Assembly: GCA_013396915.1 (NCBI GenBank)
Contig: VWZL01000319.1
Coordinates: 350,619 to 414,618, forward strand
Origin: Stercorarius parasiticus
Taxonomy: Eukaryota; Chordata; Aves; Charadriiformes; Stercorariidae
Direction: 5' to 3'
DNA: 64,000 nt
Shown: in pieces, positions 38,701 through 51,008 of the stretch
How the letters are laid out: each line of letters opens with the position of its first letter
Numbering within the stretch: position 1 is the stretch's first letter
The notes under the pieces: model-generated
The model's database searches: none
Seen by the model: the letters and a program-made list of their open reading frames with translations, nothing else
What the model was told of the DNA's origin: nothing
Made by a program: the position numbers and the translations under genes

Positions 38701-41700
38701 AATAGAAATAAAAAAGTAATAGTTGAGTAGTTTATGTTAAAAAAAAATTAATAAAGACTTTTTTTTTACTTTAGTCTTTCTGTCAAGTCATTTTTTGTCT
38801 GCATAAACTATACTTAGGATCTTTGTGGACAGAACATTGTAAAACAACTTTCGTCTTCTAAAATAAAATTGCAGCTCACTGTTATCTTTGTATAATATCT
38901 TTAATGCCTATAGTTTCTTTACTATTTGCATACACCTTAACTTTTAATTTGGACTGCTGTTATTGCAATTAGATGTCTCAGAAAATAATGGCATTTAGAG
39001 GAGAAAACGGGTAGGCAAAAAAAAAAAAAAGAAATCACCAATTTTTGAAATTTCACATTTTTCAATTATCTTCTGGAAAAGAAAATGCAGCGACAGCAAT
39101 TATGTTTTCCTGTCCTTTCATAACTTCATGAAGAACACATAAATCCGATGCAAAAGAGCGATAAAACCAAATGAAAGGTATTGAGTGTTACCATTTTACA
39201 TTGCACTGAAATGTCATAAAACCTTTTATAAAGACAAATTTCCCCTCAAGTGCAGCAATACAGTCAGAGTGGAAAACAAAATGATCTTTATTTTATATAC
39301 TTCTTACCCTCAGAGGAAAAATACCAAAAGGAGTTCTGATGCTGTTCATAATGGATAAAAAGCTTCCAGAGGGGAAATTTCCTCTTTAGTGCTGGGGCAA
39401 GGTAGAATTGGAAAGCAATATGAGGAGCAATGGACAGAACAAAATAAAATCAGATTTTAGAAAAGAATACTTTGATATATTTTTTTTTTTTAGTTACAAT
39501 GTTATCATTTTATCTTCCAAGCTCTGACTTTTGCAGGATCCTCCTCTCTCTAGAGCAAGTGAAGTTTTTCTGTGCTTTTGCTCTTGTGCTGATTTTGCGA
39601 GCTGCTATTTATTAGCTTACTAAAGTAAAAGGCCTCAGGTGTAATCTGCAGAGATTTTATTTTGTTCTCTTTATCTCCTGTATAATGTTTATGACCCTGA
39701 AGTCATTGTAAATTCTGAGACTTCTTTTGAAGACCATATCAATCACGTAATTAAAGTGTGTTGCAACCACCTTTGTAATTTAGCTATACTGAGATCCACG
39801 ATCTCAGGTCACTTGCTGAAAATCAATGCCCTACTGTTTCCACCCGGATTTGACTTCTGAATATTTTTTCCAGATGTAGTTTCTTAGGATCTTTTAGTTG
39901 TTGCTCATAGCAATCAGTAGCTATTAAACTAACTAACAAAATTACATATTATATTACTTTATGTTCTTCATACTCAGAAAGTTACCATAGTTTCCATGAT
40001 GTATATTAAAACACAAATTAATTTCACGATGAACTTATAACTGCCATACTAATAATAAGTAGCCCATCAATTTTGCTGAGTGAAGCTTATGACAAGTAAC
40101 AAAGGGAAACACCTACTGAGGGCAGTAATGTTTTATTAACCTTTTAAGACCAAATTCAGCTGAGTAAGCTGTTTTGTTCTCTTATCTGAACAAGAGTGAC
40201 ATTATAGGCTGAGACACTCAGAGAGATGTGACAAAGGACCTAGTGGAGAAGCATGTCCTTCCAAAGAGGTAAAAAGAAGATTGGAGGGACACTCAAAGGA
40301 GCCTTAAACTACCTGTCCTCCCATAGACAACTGCATTAAATACCCCATAACTTGTTTTCCATTGACATAATTTTCCATAGTAATAGCTGTCGCAGTAGTG
40401 ACACTTCTAAACTAAAAAGTGTTATAGTACTTAACTGCTGTTATGTCGACCCAAGTGCATAAATGCCAAACAACATCGCCCTCTTGCCAGGTATTTTACT
40501 GAGAGAAAAGAAATAAAGGCATTATTTATTTAGTGTTACTTTTTTCCTCTGTGCAACCTAACAGCCATTTTCATCTGTAAACAAATGATTTATATAAAGT
40601 TTGCTCAAACACTAAATTTTCAGAATTACTTTGGATACAAAACAATTACAGTGGAATTCAAAATTTCATGGTGGTATTACTTAGAGAAGTGTGACTGGTA
40701 GTCCAAGTGGGCTAGAAGGTCTAGGGTTGTGTGGTGTCACACTAGATTAATTTCAGAGAGAGAAGAAACAAAATAGACAAGGAAAAATCATTTGGGTGAG
40801 CAGTATTTTTCCTCTTGTCTATTCTCTTTTCTCATATCTGATATCTCATATCTTTTTCTATACGAACTGACGACTGGAGAATAATTTCTCATACAGGAAA
40901 AAAAGAAACAAACACATAAACAATCTTCTTTAGATCACTAAAAGTGTATTGTGTTTGAGCAATACGTGCCACACCATATCAGAATATTAATGCTGGGAGT
41001 GTTTAGGTCAATATCTTGATGTGTAGTGTCACATGAAATGCTATGGGATAGCAAAGATATCCACTAACTAGTATCCATAACAAAGGACATGCTGGAGACC
41101 CAGTGCTTTCTGGGATGGCAGCTGGAGGTAAGGCATAATAATTTTTGTCACCTCAAAAGCCACAAGGCACCAATGTGTGGGCAATCGAATTGAACTTCTA
41201 ATCCTCAGGTGTAAAATTTAAAATTTAGAATTTTCTTAAACTTGGATGTCTGACATCGTTTTAGGTACTGTTAACTATCTTGTCTGTGGGTATCCAGCTG
41301 TCATTCTGACAGGAAAATTGTCCCTTAAATCCTGTGTCATACATTCCAGCCCATTGAAGATATCTTCAATACTTTATCAAATGGTATTAAATACCTATCT
41401 TCAGGCCTAAATTTGAGTGTTTCTATGTGAACTAGGTATTTGAGTATCTACTGTAGTCACTGGAGTAGTTGACTAAGACAGCTAATAAAATTGAGACAGT
41501 AGGTCAGTTCAGCACCTCCAAGCAAGGTTTGGTGGCCTGAACACTATTTACTACCATTTAAAATGTCCTGGAATGTCAAAGAAATCTACAAATGATAAAC
41601 AAATATGACAGAATCTAGGGAAAGACTTTGTAAAACTAATATATGGTCCCACAGATGGACTAGCTATCTTAGTGCTTGTACTAAATGCTATAGCATATTT

Positions 41701-42136
41701 TGGGGATTGTGCTTTCTCTCTTGCTGTGAACTAAATTTTCTGTAGTCCCACCATCCTTTCTCACTATAACCATTTTACAGGTATAGAGAAGTTTGCCAAC
41801 TAAGTATCTAAAATTTATTTTTAGATGCAAGATTTAGGCAATTTATTGTTACTATGATTTAAATACATAGTATAAATATATAAATAAAAATAATTTATAA
41901 TTTAAAATAAACTTGAATCANGTTTCTACTGGAACATGTTGAAATAACATGCTTGTTACTGAGTCTGCAGTTTTGTAACAGTAGCTGAAAGAAAGTATTG
42001 AAATACTCACAAAGGACATTTCTTAACCACAAGGCAAAGTCACAGAGAACACCATTCACTTAGGATCTAGATGTGACACATCTGTTGAAAGAAAATCCTG
42101 CATTTTTTTTCCAAGCACCAAACAGAATACAGTCTG
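32796..42136. other. AT-rich unique sequence; no gene seen; one N
   Basis: About 9.3 kb in which I recognise no gene, RNA or interspersed repeat. Homopolymer and T-rich runs occur at 33217-33240, 35729-35755, 39010-39031 and 39479-39493. The CTGAGATC/GATCTCAG stem at 39789-39807 is within chance. The interval 39540-39810 is less A/T-homopolymeric and could be a conserved non-coding element, but only alignment can tell. A single N lies at 41921. Open frames of 60-90 codons have no recognisable product. Confidence 0.5.
41921..41921. other. Single undetermined base (N)
   Basis: An isolated N in AT-rich sequence. Flanks differ, so there is no sign of an unmerged overlap like that at 25121. Confidence 0.9.
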
Positions 42137-42166
42137 TTTTCCTCCCTCCCTCCCTTCTTCCTTCCT

Positions 42167-42218
<52 letters not shown>

Positions 42219-42349
42219 TCCTTCTTTCCTTCTTTTCTCTCTTTCACTCTTTCTCTCTTCCACTCTTTCTCTCTCTCTTTCACTCTTTCTCTCTTTCTCT
42301 CTCTTTTTTCACTCTTTCTCTCCTTCTTTCTCTCTCTCTCTTTCTCTCT
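42137..42349. repeat. Long polypyrimidine tract with (TTTC)n core
   Basis: About 210 bp that is almost purely C and T on the + strand: a CCTCCCTCCC start, about 14 TTTC units (42165-42220), then imperfect CTTT/CTCT units broken by rare A residues. Just beyond, a 25-bp unit ending ATTTTAAACAT is repeated at 42341-42365 and 42369-42393. The 67-92-codon frames through it on both strands encode only K/E/R or S/F/L repeats. Such tracts are length-variable and can adopt triplex structure. Confidence 0.95.
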
Positions 42350-42393
42350 GACACATTTTAAACATTTCTTTCTCTCCGATTCATTTTAAACAT

Positions 42394-45247
42394 TTGCTTT
42401 AGGACAGAAATCTAATTTGCTGTGAGGTCTATTCGACTGATGTGAGATGCTTCCTGTTGTGTTCCTTGTTGTTTGGATATGAACAACAGTAAATTTGGGA
42501 TTTTTATCAGCATCTAACTCTATTTTCTTTTGGTATGTTGAAGATAGTTCTTTCTTAACTACATTTTCAATGCTGTGTGAGCAATAGATTCCTCTCTTTG
42601 AGTTCAGTTTGTAATGTTTTATAGATGAAATGGTCATGGTAAGAGCACATCCTTTTGTGGAGTACATGCCTACTTTTTAAGCTTAATTTATATAGTACCA
42701 TACTACATACAAGAACATATTCTATAGTTTTATCTTAATGTGAATGGAACACAAAGCAACATTTAAAAGAACCCCAAAACTTAAAAACTGAACAAATCAG
42801 AAAATTATCTTAGTTTTAATTTTATGTGTAGTTCAGAGTAGAAAAAGTGACTTATTTTTCTGAATTTTTTGATGCTTTCTTAAGATTAACTTGGTATCTC
42901 TTATCTCTTCCTAGTTACCTAAGGTTTCCTTGGAGGCACATATCACAAAACTGGTAAGTGGTTGGGATAGACAGAGGAGTAGATTATATATGTACTTAGA
43001 TTTATATTCTAAGCCAAACCCAAAACTTTGTTTTTTAGAAGAATGCTATCAAAGAGAAAAAGGTGAACAAGGACAAATGGGAGGCATGATTCTAATATGA
43101 GACCTTTAATTTAAAGCCTTTTATAATATTTTCTGGATAATCTGTTAGACGACCCTCAAGAGGAGCCTCAATTATTTGCCATCACATACGAATTTTCTAG
43201 GAACAAGTGTGAATATAATTTCTTTAGTCACTCTGTGATTATAGTGGTGACATTGATAAACTATGTCCTTGGCAGACAACGGTGATGATCAAGGTGCTTT
43301 TTTTCCTGACAATTTATCATATTACATACCTCTCTGGAAATGACAAGTTATTGGTTTTTTTGCTGCCTAAACCTAATACTGTTCAATGCAAACATTAGCT
43401 TTTTTTAGTAAATTGTTGCTTTATACTATTGATTGCTATTTTTCAACCCACATTTATTATAACTGTACCACTGTTTTTCCACTAAACAGTTGTATGTTGC
43501 CCATTCATTTTACTTTAGTGTACAGAAATAGTATATAGTATATGGAATACAGAAATGACTGAACTTATAGTGTTCACCCAAGAAAAATACAAAGGACCTC
43601 ATTCTTTACATATTTTCTTTCCCCGGACAAATGAGAACTTAAACTATCATATTAAATAAATAAAAATTAGAGAATGCTTAAAATAATTCTGAGGCAAAAC
43701 AATTCTCAGAATCAAGACAGCCCCCATGCATACAATTAGAGGAATTCTGCTTTCTGCTTCTGTACCCAGAAGAGTTCAATATACAATATGATAAAACAAA
43801 TAGGCATTTAGGATGCAATGTGAAGCAAGATAGAATAGCTATTAATAAATATACCATAGATTTAGCATCTTTTTTAATAAGTACAATATTCAGGGGTCTT
43901 ACATAGAAGTTTATATATTTTACTTGGCTAAAGTACAAGATTAACATTCATAAGCATAACTCAATATGTTCAATTTACTGAACTCTTATTTTTTATTTTT
44001 TATGCTTTTTCAGAGATAAATTCCTGTTTATTACAACACCAGAAGATGGTGTTACAAATTACATTAAAGTTTTACAATGGCAAATAAATTTAATTTAAAT
44101 AATGTATAGCACAATACTTTCTCTTTCAACTGAAGTGATTTCTCCTTAACTACGAAAAAGCCATGGCTTTCCACATTTGTTACCTTGACAATTGGTCTTA
44201 ACTGTTTGTCTATTCAGTCAACCATCATTCAAGTTAGGCCTTTAACTTACTGTAGCGTAAATAGTGTTTGAGAACTGTTAGATTCACATTTGTTATATCA
44301 TGGTCATGAATTGTTCATAAACAACTTGTTCCAAACCTTAGGAGCTTTTTCAATGATTTGCATTTCTTTTTCTCTGAAGAAATATCTATAACAAGGAACA
44401 TGTTGTGTCCTTAAGTGTTTTCAGAGCATTTCCATTTACTGAAGGTTTTTATGGACAAGTGCTTTGTGTCAGCTCATAAGATACTGGAAAAAGAAAATAT
44501 TCTTTCTCTTATTATTCCGGCTTGCAACCTCTCTCTCCCCAAACAAAACCAAACAAAAAACAAATGCATGCAAGCAAACAAACAAAGAAGCCCCATATCT
44601 TATAATATTTTTGTGTGATTTGTATCAGTCTTCTACTTAAAGACATGTGTGACCGATTTAGCAGAGTTTCTTGGGACTTCAGGGACTGTCTCATTAGCTT
44701 ACAAAAATGTGGGTGATTTTTATATTTTGACACTTTCAACAAATTTTTTGCAGTAATAACTAGAAGTCATAAGGAATAGTAATGTAGACCTCCAATACCC
44801 AGGGTTAAAAACTCTTGCAAAAGTCCATAATCTCACGCATTTTCTCATTCAAATAAGTTTTATCTGTTTTGAGGTAAAACTCTCCCCCAACAAAGGTCCT
44901 TAAAAAGAATCTTTTGCACAATTAATTTCCTCCTTAAGATCTTTATGTAAATGCAATAGCATCAAATACAGACACAAGTACCTGAAGAGGGGTTAATTTC
45001 TCTCTACATGACCAATGATTTCCTATGCATGGGAAAGTTTATAGGACTTGGTCTTTATTAGATAATACATTGTGCTGGAGTAAAAATTGTCATGAGCTTT
45101 AACTATTTAGTCTTAATACCTCTAATAATTCATCAATTTATTGCTTATTTTTATGTGACACACAGTTTTACTAAGTAATTATTATTCTAATTACTTTTAT
45201 AATCTTTACTGGGTTTACCATACAGTTATTCAGAATGTTATTGAACT
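42394..45247. other. AT-rich unique sequence; no gene seen
   Basis: About 2.85 kb, strongly AT-rich, no recognised repeat family or protein. The A/C-rich run at 44536-44588 is low complexity and underlies a spurious open frame. Confidence 0.5.
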
Positions 45248-45470
45248 TCATAGAATCATAGAATGGTTTGGGTTGGAAGGGACCTTAAAGATCATCTAGT
45301 TCCAACCCCCCTGTCATGGGCAGGGACACCTCCCACTAGATCAACTTGCTCAAAGCCCCATCCAGCCTGGTCTTGAACACTTCCAGGGATGGGGCCTCAA
45401 CAAATTCTCTGGGCAACCTGTTCCAGTGACTCACCACCCCCATAGTGAAAAATTTCTTTCTGATATTTAA
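45248..45470 (-). mobile_element. CR1 LINE 3'-end fragment
   Basis: About 220 bp of CR1 3' end in reverse orientation. It begins with the inverted tail (tcatagaatcatagaatgg), continues through the 'ttgggttggaagggacctt' block and the TGTCATGGGCAGGGACACCT 3'UTR segment, and stops at the 'agaaatttttcac' region of the end of ORF2. Close in sequence to the copies at 851-1092 and 14750-15015. 5'-truncated and inactive. Confidence 0.95.
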
Positions 45471-46136
45471 TCAGATAGATAATAAGATGCTTCATTCAGA
45501 AACATCTATTGGCCCGATGGTAATTTCACGTGATGCAGTTTAGAGCTGAGTTGAATCAGTGCTGACTGATAAATGCAGTTCACTGAAAATATCATATCAA
45601 AATACTTCTAGGTTGATCTGCATTTTCTTTGAGAAATGTTGAGCATTATTTTCCCTGACAACGGATTCAATAACTGGTTGGTTAGGATAACAGGCATAAT
45701 AGCTGTCACAGGTAAAATTATGCATCAGGTAACACTTGAAGTAGCACAAAGTTAGGGAAAAAAACCAAAACTCAAAAGTCAGCTCACATGTTTTTATTGT
45801 ACATAATATTCACAATAATTTCACTCTTTTCTAAATCTAGAGCTTTCTTTGCATGCTGCACTTTTAGAATTCAAAAAGTCCAACTATAGCAGCATCTATC
45901 TCTTTACATCGAAATTAACAGAAAGGATGAGGCACTGACAAATTTAATGCTGAGAACAAGCTCCTTACTGACGTATTTTTCGGTGGCTCATAAAACAATT
46001 AGGGTTTGACTTTGAAGGAAAAAAAGTAGCATGGCAGGAAAAATCTGAAGTGCAGTAAGGACAGAGTTATTACTTCATGTAATTGTACGAATACTTCTAT
46101 TTCAATAAGTGATATATAGCACTTGTGAAAGATGGG
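45471..46136. other. AT-rich spacer between two CR1 copies
   Basis: About 670 bp of AT-rich unique sequence separating opposite-strand CR1 copies. Nothing recognised. Confidence 0.55.
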
Positions 46137-46936
46137 AGGAACCCAATGAAGTTCAACAAGGGCAAGTGCTGGGTCCGGCACCTAGGGAGGAATAACCCCA
46201 TGCACCAGTACAGGTTAGGGGCTGACCTGCTGTAAAGCAGCTCTGCAGAGAGGGACCTGGGAGTCCTGGTGGACAACAAGCTGACCCTGAGCCAGCAAAG
46301 TGCCCTTGTGGCCAAGGCGGCCAATGGTCTCCTGGGGTGCATTAAAAAAGAGCATGGCCAGCGGGTTGAGGGAGGTCTTCTTCCCCCTCTACTCTGCCCT
46401 GGTGAGGCGACATCTGGAGTACTCTCTCCAGTTCTGGGCTTCCCCATCAAGAAAGACAAGGAACTACCAGGGCGAGTCCAGCAGAAGGGCTACAAAGGTG
46501 ATCAAGAGAATGCAGCACCTCTCTTATGAGGAAAGTCTGAGAAACCTGAGTCTGTTTAGCCTGGAGAAGAGAAGACTGAAAAGGGATCTCATCAATGCTT
46601 ATAAATATCTAAAGGGCGGGTGTCAAGAGGGTGGGGCTAGACTCTTTTCAGTAGTACCCAGTGACAGGACAAGAGGCAACAGGCATAAACTGGAACACAG
46701 AAAATTCCATCTGAACATGAGGAAAAACTTCTTTACTTTGAGGATGACAGAGCACTGGAACAGGCTGCCCAGAGAGGTTGTGGAGTCTCCTTCTCTGGAA
46801 ACATTCAAAACCCACTTGCATGCAATCCTGTCTAACCTGCTCTAGGTGAACTTGCTTCGTTAGGGCAATTGGACTAGATGATCTCCAAAGGTCCCTACCA
46901 ACCCCTACTATTCTCTTATTCTGTGATTCTGTGATT
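46137..46936 (+). mobile_element. CR1 LINE, 5'-truncated, different tail subtype
   Basis: An 800-bp CR1 fragment on +, starting at the 'NPMKFNKGKCWVRHLGRNNP' region after the catalytic palm and ending in a tail that reads ATTCTGTGATTCTGTGATT. The tail differs from the ATTCTATG tail of the copies at 851, 13510 and 45248, which suggests another CR1 subfamily. The 3'UTR has the 'TTGGACTAGATGATCTCCAAAGGTCC' region (46869-46894). No 5' end or promoter. Confidence 0.94.
46269..46845 (+). pseudogene. CR1 ORF2 C-terminal pseudogene with frameshift
   Basis: The C-terminal part of CR1 ORF2 in two frames. The first (46269 to about 46360) reads [20 protein letters not shown] and [11 protein letters not shown] one-base shift near 46360 moves the homology into the 46300-46845 frame: [60 protein letters not shown] and [10 protein letters not shown]. 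That frame then runs to its natural stop. The catalytic motifs lie upstream of the truncation, so no enzyme can be made. Similar to the - strand copy at 23940-24692 but not the same subfamily. Confidence 0.92.
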
Positions 46937-47483
46937 TGAGAAGTCAAAGTAGAGCTCAAAGGCTGAATTATATCTGTCTTCAAAAACCTTTTAAGAGACT
47001 TGAAAACTTTAAAGGCCTTACAGGGAAACTCCTCAACATATGAGTGCAGAAAGCTAAGACATACACAACTGATAAGAAAAAAAGGAAAAGTAAATCGGTG
47101 GGTAATATGAACCCTATTTAACTTTAGGAAGCTAGGTAGTATGAAAGTCAGAATATTTTAAGATGACTGTGCCCAGACGATGGAGAACTAAGTAAGGGAA
47201 GTGCAACTCTTAGAGAAGATACAGTGTTTCTGTTGATTGTAGAGGAAATTTATAGGCTGTGCAACTATCTTACCTTCCTGCATTTCAAAGATTCTACAGT
47301 AATAATCAAATAAAAATAGTAATATAGTAGAGAGTTTTGGGAAAACAAACAAAAAAATAATAAAAAAAAAAAAAAAACACAACCCCCCCCCCACACTGTT
47401 TTTTTTATTCTGGCATAAATTGTCTGTTTTGCAAACTGTTCTTGCATTCTGCATGCTATTCTTGTAATTCAATCTTGTGGCAT
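46937..47483. other. Spacer with A-rich run and C10 homopolymer
   Basis: About 550 bp between two convergent CR1 copies. It contains an A-rich run (47341-47378) directly followed by a run of ten C (47383-47392), an error-prone stretch for sequencing. The 94-codon - strand frame across it is low-complexity. Confidence 0.6.
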
Positions 47484-48795
47484 TGGAATGACAGAATTAC
47501 AGAAAAATGCAGATTTGAAGGCAGGTGGTGATTTAGTTCAACCTCCTTTTCAAAGTAGAAATAGATTCCAAGTTAAATAAATGTAATTGTGGACTTGTCC
47601 AAATGAGTCTTTAAAATCTCCAAGCATGATCAACTTATCTGGACACTACATTATTGTTCTTCTCACTTAATTTTTTCCCAAATCCAACATGAATTTCCTT
47701 TGTTGCAGCTTGTTACCCTTCTTGTCCTTCCACTATGCTACCTTGAACAGAGTCTGCCTCTACCCTCTCTGTAATCATTCTGTTAGGTAGTGGAAGACTG
47801 CACCTAGATATTTTTTTTCTGAGCTTTCCCTTCTCCGAGTTAAACAAACCCATTTTCTTCACTCTTTCACTGTATGTCATTTGTTCTAGAGCCCTAATTG
47901 CTTTATTGGTTTTCTTTTGGACTTTATCAGGTCTGTCAGTCTCCTCATTGCATAGGGAAGCCAAAATCTGGAGGCAGCATTACAGATGCGACTTCACCAG
48001 TGCTGAGTAGAGGTGACTTATCAGTGCTGTCAACCTGTTTGCACATTCTTGCTAGTTCAGGCCAGCATGCAGTTAGCCTTTATTGCTGCAAGACAACTCT
48101 GATGACTAAACTTTAAATTGTCATTCACCAGGACCCTCAGTTCCTTTTCTGCAAAACTGTCACTAGCCAGTCTATTACCGACTTGTACTGATGGCAGGGC
48201 ATGCCCTGTCTGAGGAGCAAGATTTGACATCTGTCCTTGCTGAACTTCAAAGTTTTCTCTTGAGCCACTTCTCCAGCTTTTTGAGGTACTTCTGAATGAC
48301 AGCCCTGCTATTCAGCACACCAGCCATTCCCCCCCAGTTTGTCTTTGTTTGGAGATGTAACAATGATGTGTTTTGTCCCGTATTCCAGACTGTTGATGAC
48401 ATGTTAAATAGTGTCAGTTCCAGTACTGACCCAAGCATGACACTCATAGTTCACTACCAGTTAGACTTCAAAGCCTTGATCTCTTCCCTTTGAATTCAGT
48501 GGTCAAAGAGTACTCCTGTGAGTTTTTCATTCACCTTGTAGTCCATTAATCTAATTCATATTTCTTCAATTTTGCTACCAGGTAACTGTTTCAAAAGCCT
48601 TACTAAAGTCAAGGTAAATGATATACACTACTCTCCTTAGCCAGTCATTTTATCATAGAAAGAAATCAGGATTATCTAGCAAGATTTGATATTGCTGGCT
48701 ATTCCCAGTTACCTTGTCCTTCATATCTTCCATAAGGGATTGCCTCATAATCTTCCCTATGACTGGGATGAGGCTGAATTGTCCGTTAGGTTAGA
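47484..48795 (-). mobile_element. Old, highly diverged CR1 LINE (reverse transcriptase to 3' end)
   Basis: About 1.3 kb on the - strand with clear but weak CR1 ORF2 similarity. In element order: YLDFSKAFET (48587-48616, family YLDFSKAFDT, motif A Asp kept), then the region of VSGVPQ and FADD, which is destroyed by substitutions and indels. Next come an 'LKNLEKWLKRK' type segment (about 48247-48290), a 'RALEQMTYSERVKKMGLFNSEKGKLRKK' segment (47820-47890) and a decayed 3' end near 47484 with only a remnant tail. No open frame exceeds 83 codons. Divergence is far above that of the other CR1 copies, so this is an older insertion. It is inactive. Confidence 0.87.
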
Positions 48796-50953
48796 TGGTT
48801 TAAGACTGTGACAAAAAATCTCCTAATAGATAAAATTGTAGACTGTACTCCTGGCATAGGTAAAATTATCAGGCTTTACAAGATGGTCATTACAGAAAAA
48901 AAGGAAATTTACAGCAATAATTTTATACTGGTATAAATAGTGACACAATGTTAACATTCATCTAGCATGACAGAAAATGTCAGTCTCCATAACCTGCTGT
49001 CTCCAGTACCCTTCTTCAAACAATCTGAGTAATACCTTTGAAAGTACAATTAGGATAATGAGCAGGGAATCAAAGAACAACAAGAAACAGGTGGCATTCC
49101 ATCTGAAGAATCACAGATTGCATTTGACTTTTGGCATTTGACACAGGCCTTAGTATTGCCATTGAGGGGAAACAGAAATTCAGGTACAATTCCATTTCCT
49201 CTTTACCTCTTTTTAGCATCTTGCTCCTCTCTGCAGCATAGGAACCTCACCTATGAAGACAAGAACCACAGGGATCAATATGTAGAAGTACGCTTGAATA
49301 GCTGCAGAAGAGGAAAGAACACCTTTCTTGCTTCTTTAACTGTGATAATCTCCCAAAAGCGTTGGAAACACAACAGGAGATCATGTTTCAGATATCTTAC
49401 TATCAATAAATGTGAGCTGGTATTATGTTTTTTGTTCTGTTTGAAAAGTGTGTCTTGATGTTCTCATGAAGATGTAGGATTTTTACAGTAACAGCTTGCA
49501 TAATGATTTTTTAGAGTCTATGGGTAGAATAGCAACAATACGACATCTACCTGCATGCCTCAGAAAGCAAACAGCTGCAGACGATGTAGTTCATATCTCT
49601 TCAGGTCATCTGTTCTTCAAGAAGTCCTCTTAAAATGCAATGCATTTAAAGATCCCTATTCATATTTTGGGAAGTGATTTTTATGGTGTGTTGCAACACA
49701 TTTCTAAAAGATGCAAAATCATTATTTGCTTGTCATATAAATAACAATGTAAGTCATGACATATCTTAGAATTCAACTTTTGTTGGTGCAACAATTAAAC
49801 AACATTAAAAATAGTTGTAATAATCAGATAAGGCTTTTTCTTTTAGGCTCTCTTGCTAATATTTTTTGACACATCTCGTTTTCAAATAGGAGTGACCCTT
49901 CTTTCAGCATTAATAGTTTGGACTCCATACTCATGACAATCCACATTGAGAAGAGAGCTAATGTTTTAATTCCAGCACAGTTGTCAGTTGCTTTTGAGCC
50001 TCATCCTAAATTCTTTAGCCAGAAACCCATGACTTGAGCTTTGGTGTTAAGTACTAACTCATCACAGATATACCACTCATATTTTGTTTTCAATAGTACT
50101 AAAAAAGCCAAACGGGAAAGAGCTAAACTTTGTTAGTCCACTTTTTTTTTTTCCTTTTTTTTTCTGACAAAGGAAGGAGAATTTTATAGAAGTAGCAATA
50201 CAGGTCTCATTAGAAGAAACAAGTAAAAATGGTTTGAACAGAAGCCATGTTTGAATCACCAACAGAAGAATACCTAATCCAGACCTTCTCTTTTAAATCA
50301 AGTGGGTTAGAAAGAGTTAGTAACATTTTTTTAGGTGTGCATGATTAGGTTGTTCTCTTCAAGGTGTTGTTCTTCAGTTACTTACAGTTTTGCTGAAGAA
50401 TGGTTTCTACAGCTTTTCCCCAGCAGTGGAACTCAGGTCAGACCAATGAAATTTAAAGATACCTAAGTGTTGGTGTCTACTAGTAGGCCAAGCACCTCAG
50501 CTCTTCTGGTCAATGATTTCAATAAAGATTTTGGCTTTGTTGCCTAAATGTAAATGTATAATGCCATCTTTAAATGCTTTAGGGTATCCCAAGATACCCA
50601 AATGCCCCATGTCTCCTGTAGGTCCTGTATCGCATATACTAGGTCCATGCAGTCCTTTTGGCTAGTTAAGCCATTTCAAATGACATAAGACCTGTGTGTG
50701 AGTGAACTGATCTAACTAGGTCACTTGTAGACACATAACAATATCAAGAAGAAAACAAATCTGAATTTTCATATCAAGCTGAGTGTTTCCAGCTTCAGTT
50801 TGAGCAACTCAGGCTTGTCTGAGAGAAGGTGAAAAACTAGCTTTCTTTTAGCCAAGACAAAAAGTTGCAAACATTTCAGGTTTTGTATCGGGAGAGAACT
50901 TGTTGCTACCCCTCTGTAAATCTGCTTAAACATGGACAACAGATATATTTCTG

Positions 50954-51008
50954 AAAATAAAATAAAATATAAAATAAAATAACAAAACAAAACAAAACAA
51001 AAAAAAAA
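50954..51008. repeat. (AAAAT)n then (AACAA)n simple repeat
   Basis: About 27 bp of AAAAT units followed by AACAA units and a short poly-A. Low complexity; it inflates an 89-codon - strand open frame. Confidence 0.85.

Noticed and set aside
42056..42351. Open frames on both strands across the CT-rich tract
   Set aside because: They encode only KERKK or LSFFLS repeats dictated by the microsatellite.
49138..49458. 106-codon open frame with an internal strong acceptor at 49235
   Set aside because: No good donor, no known similarity; kept only as a remark in the spacer entry.
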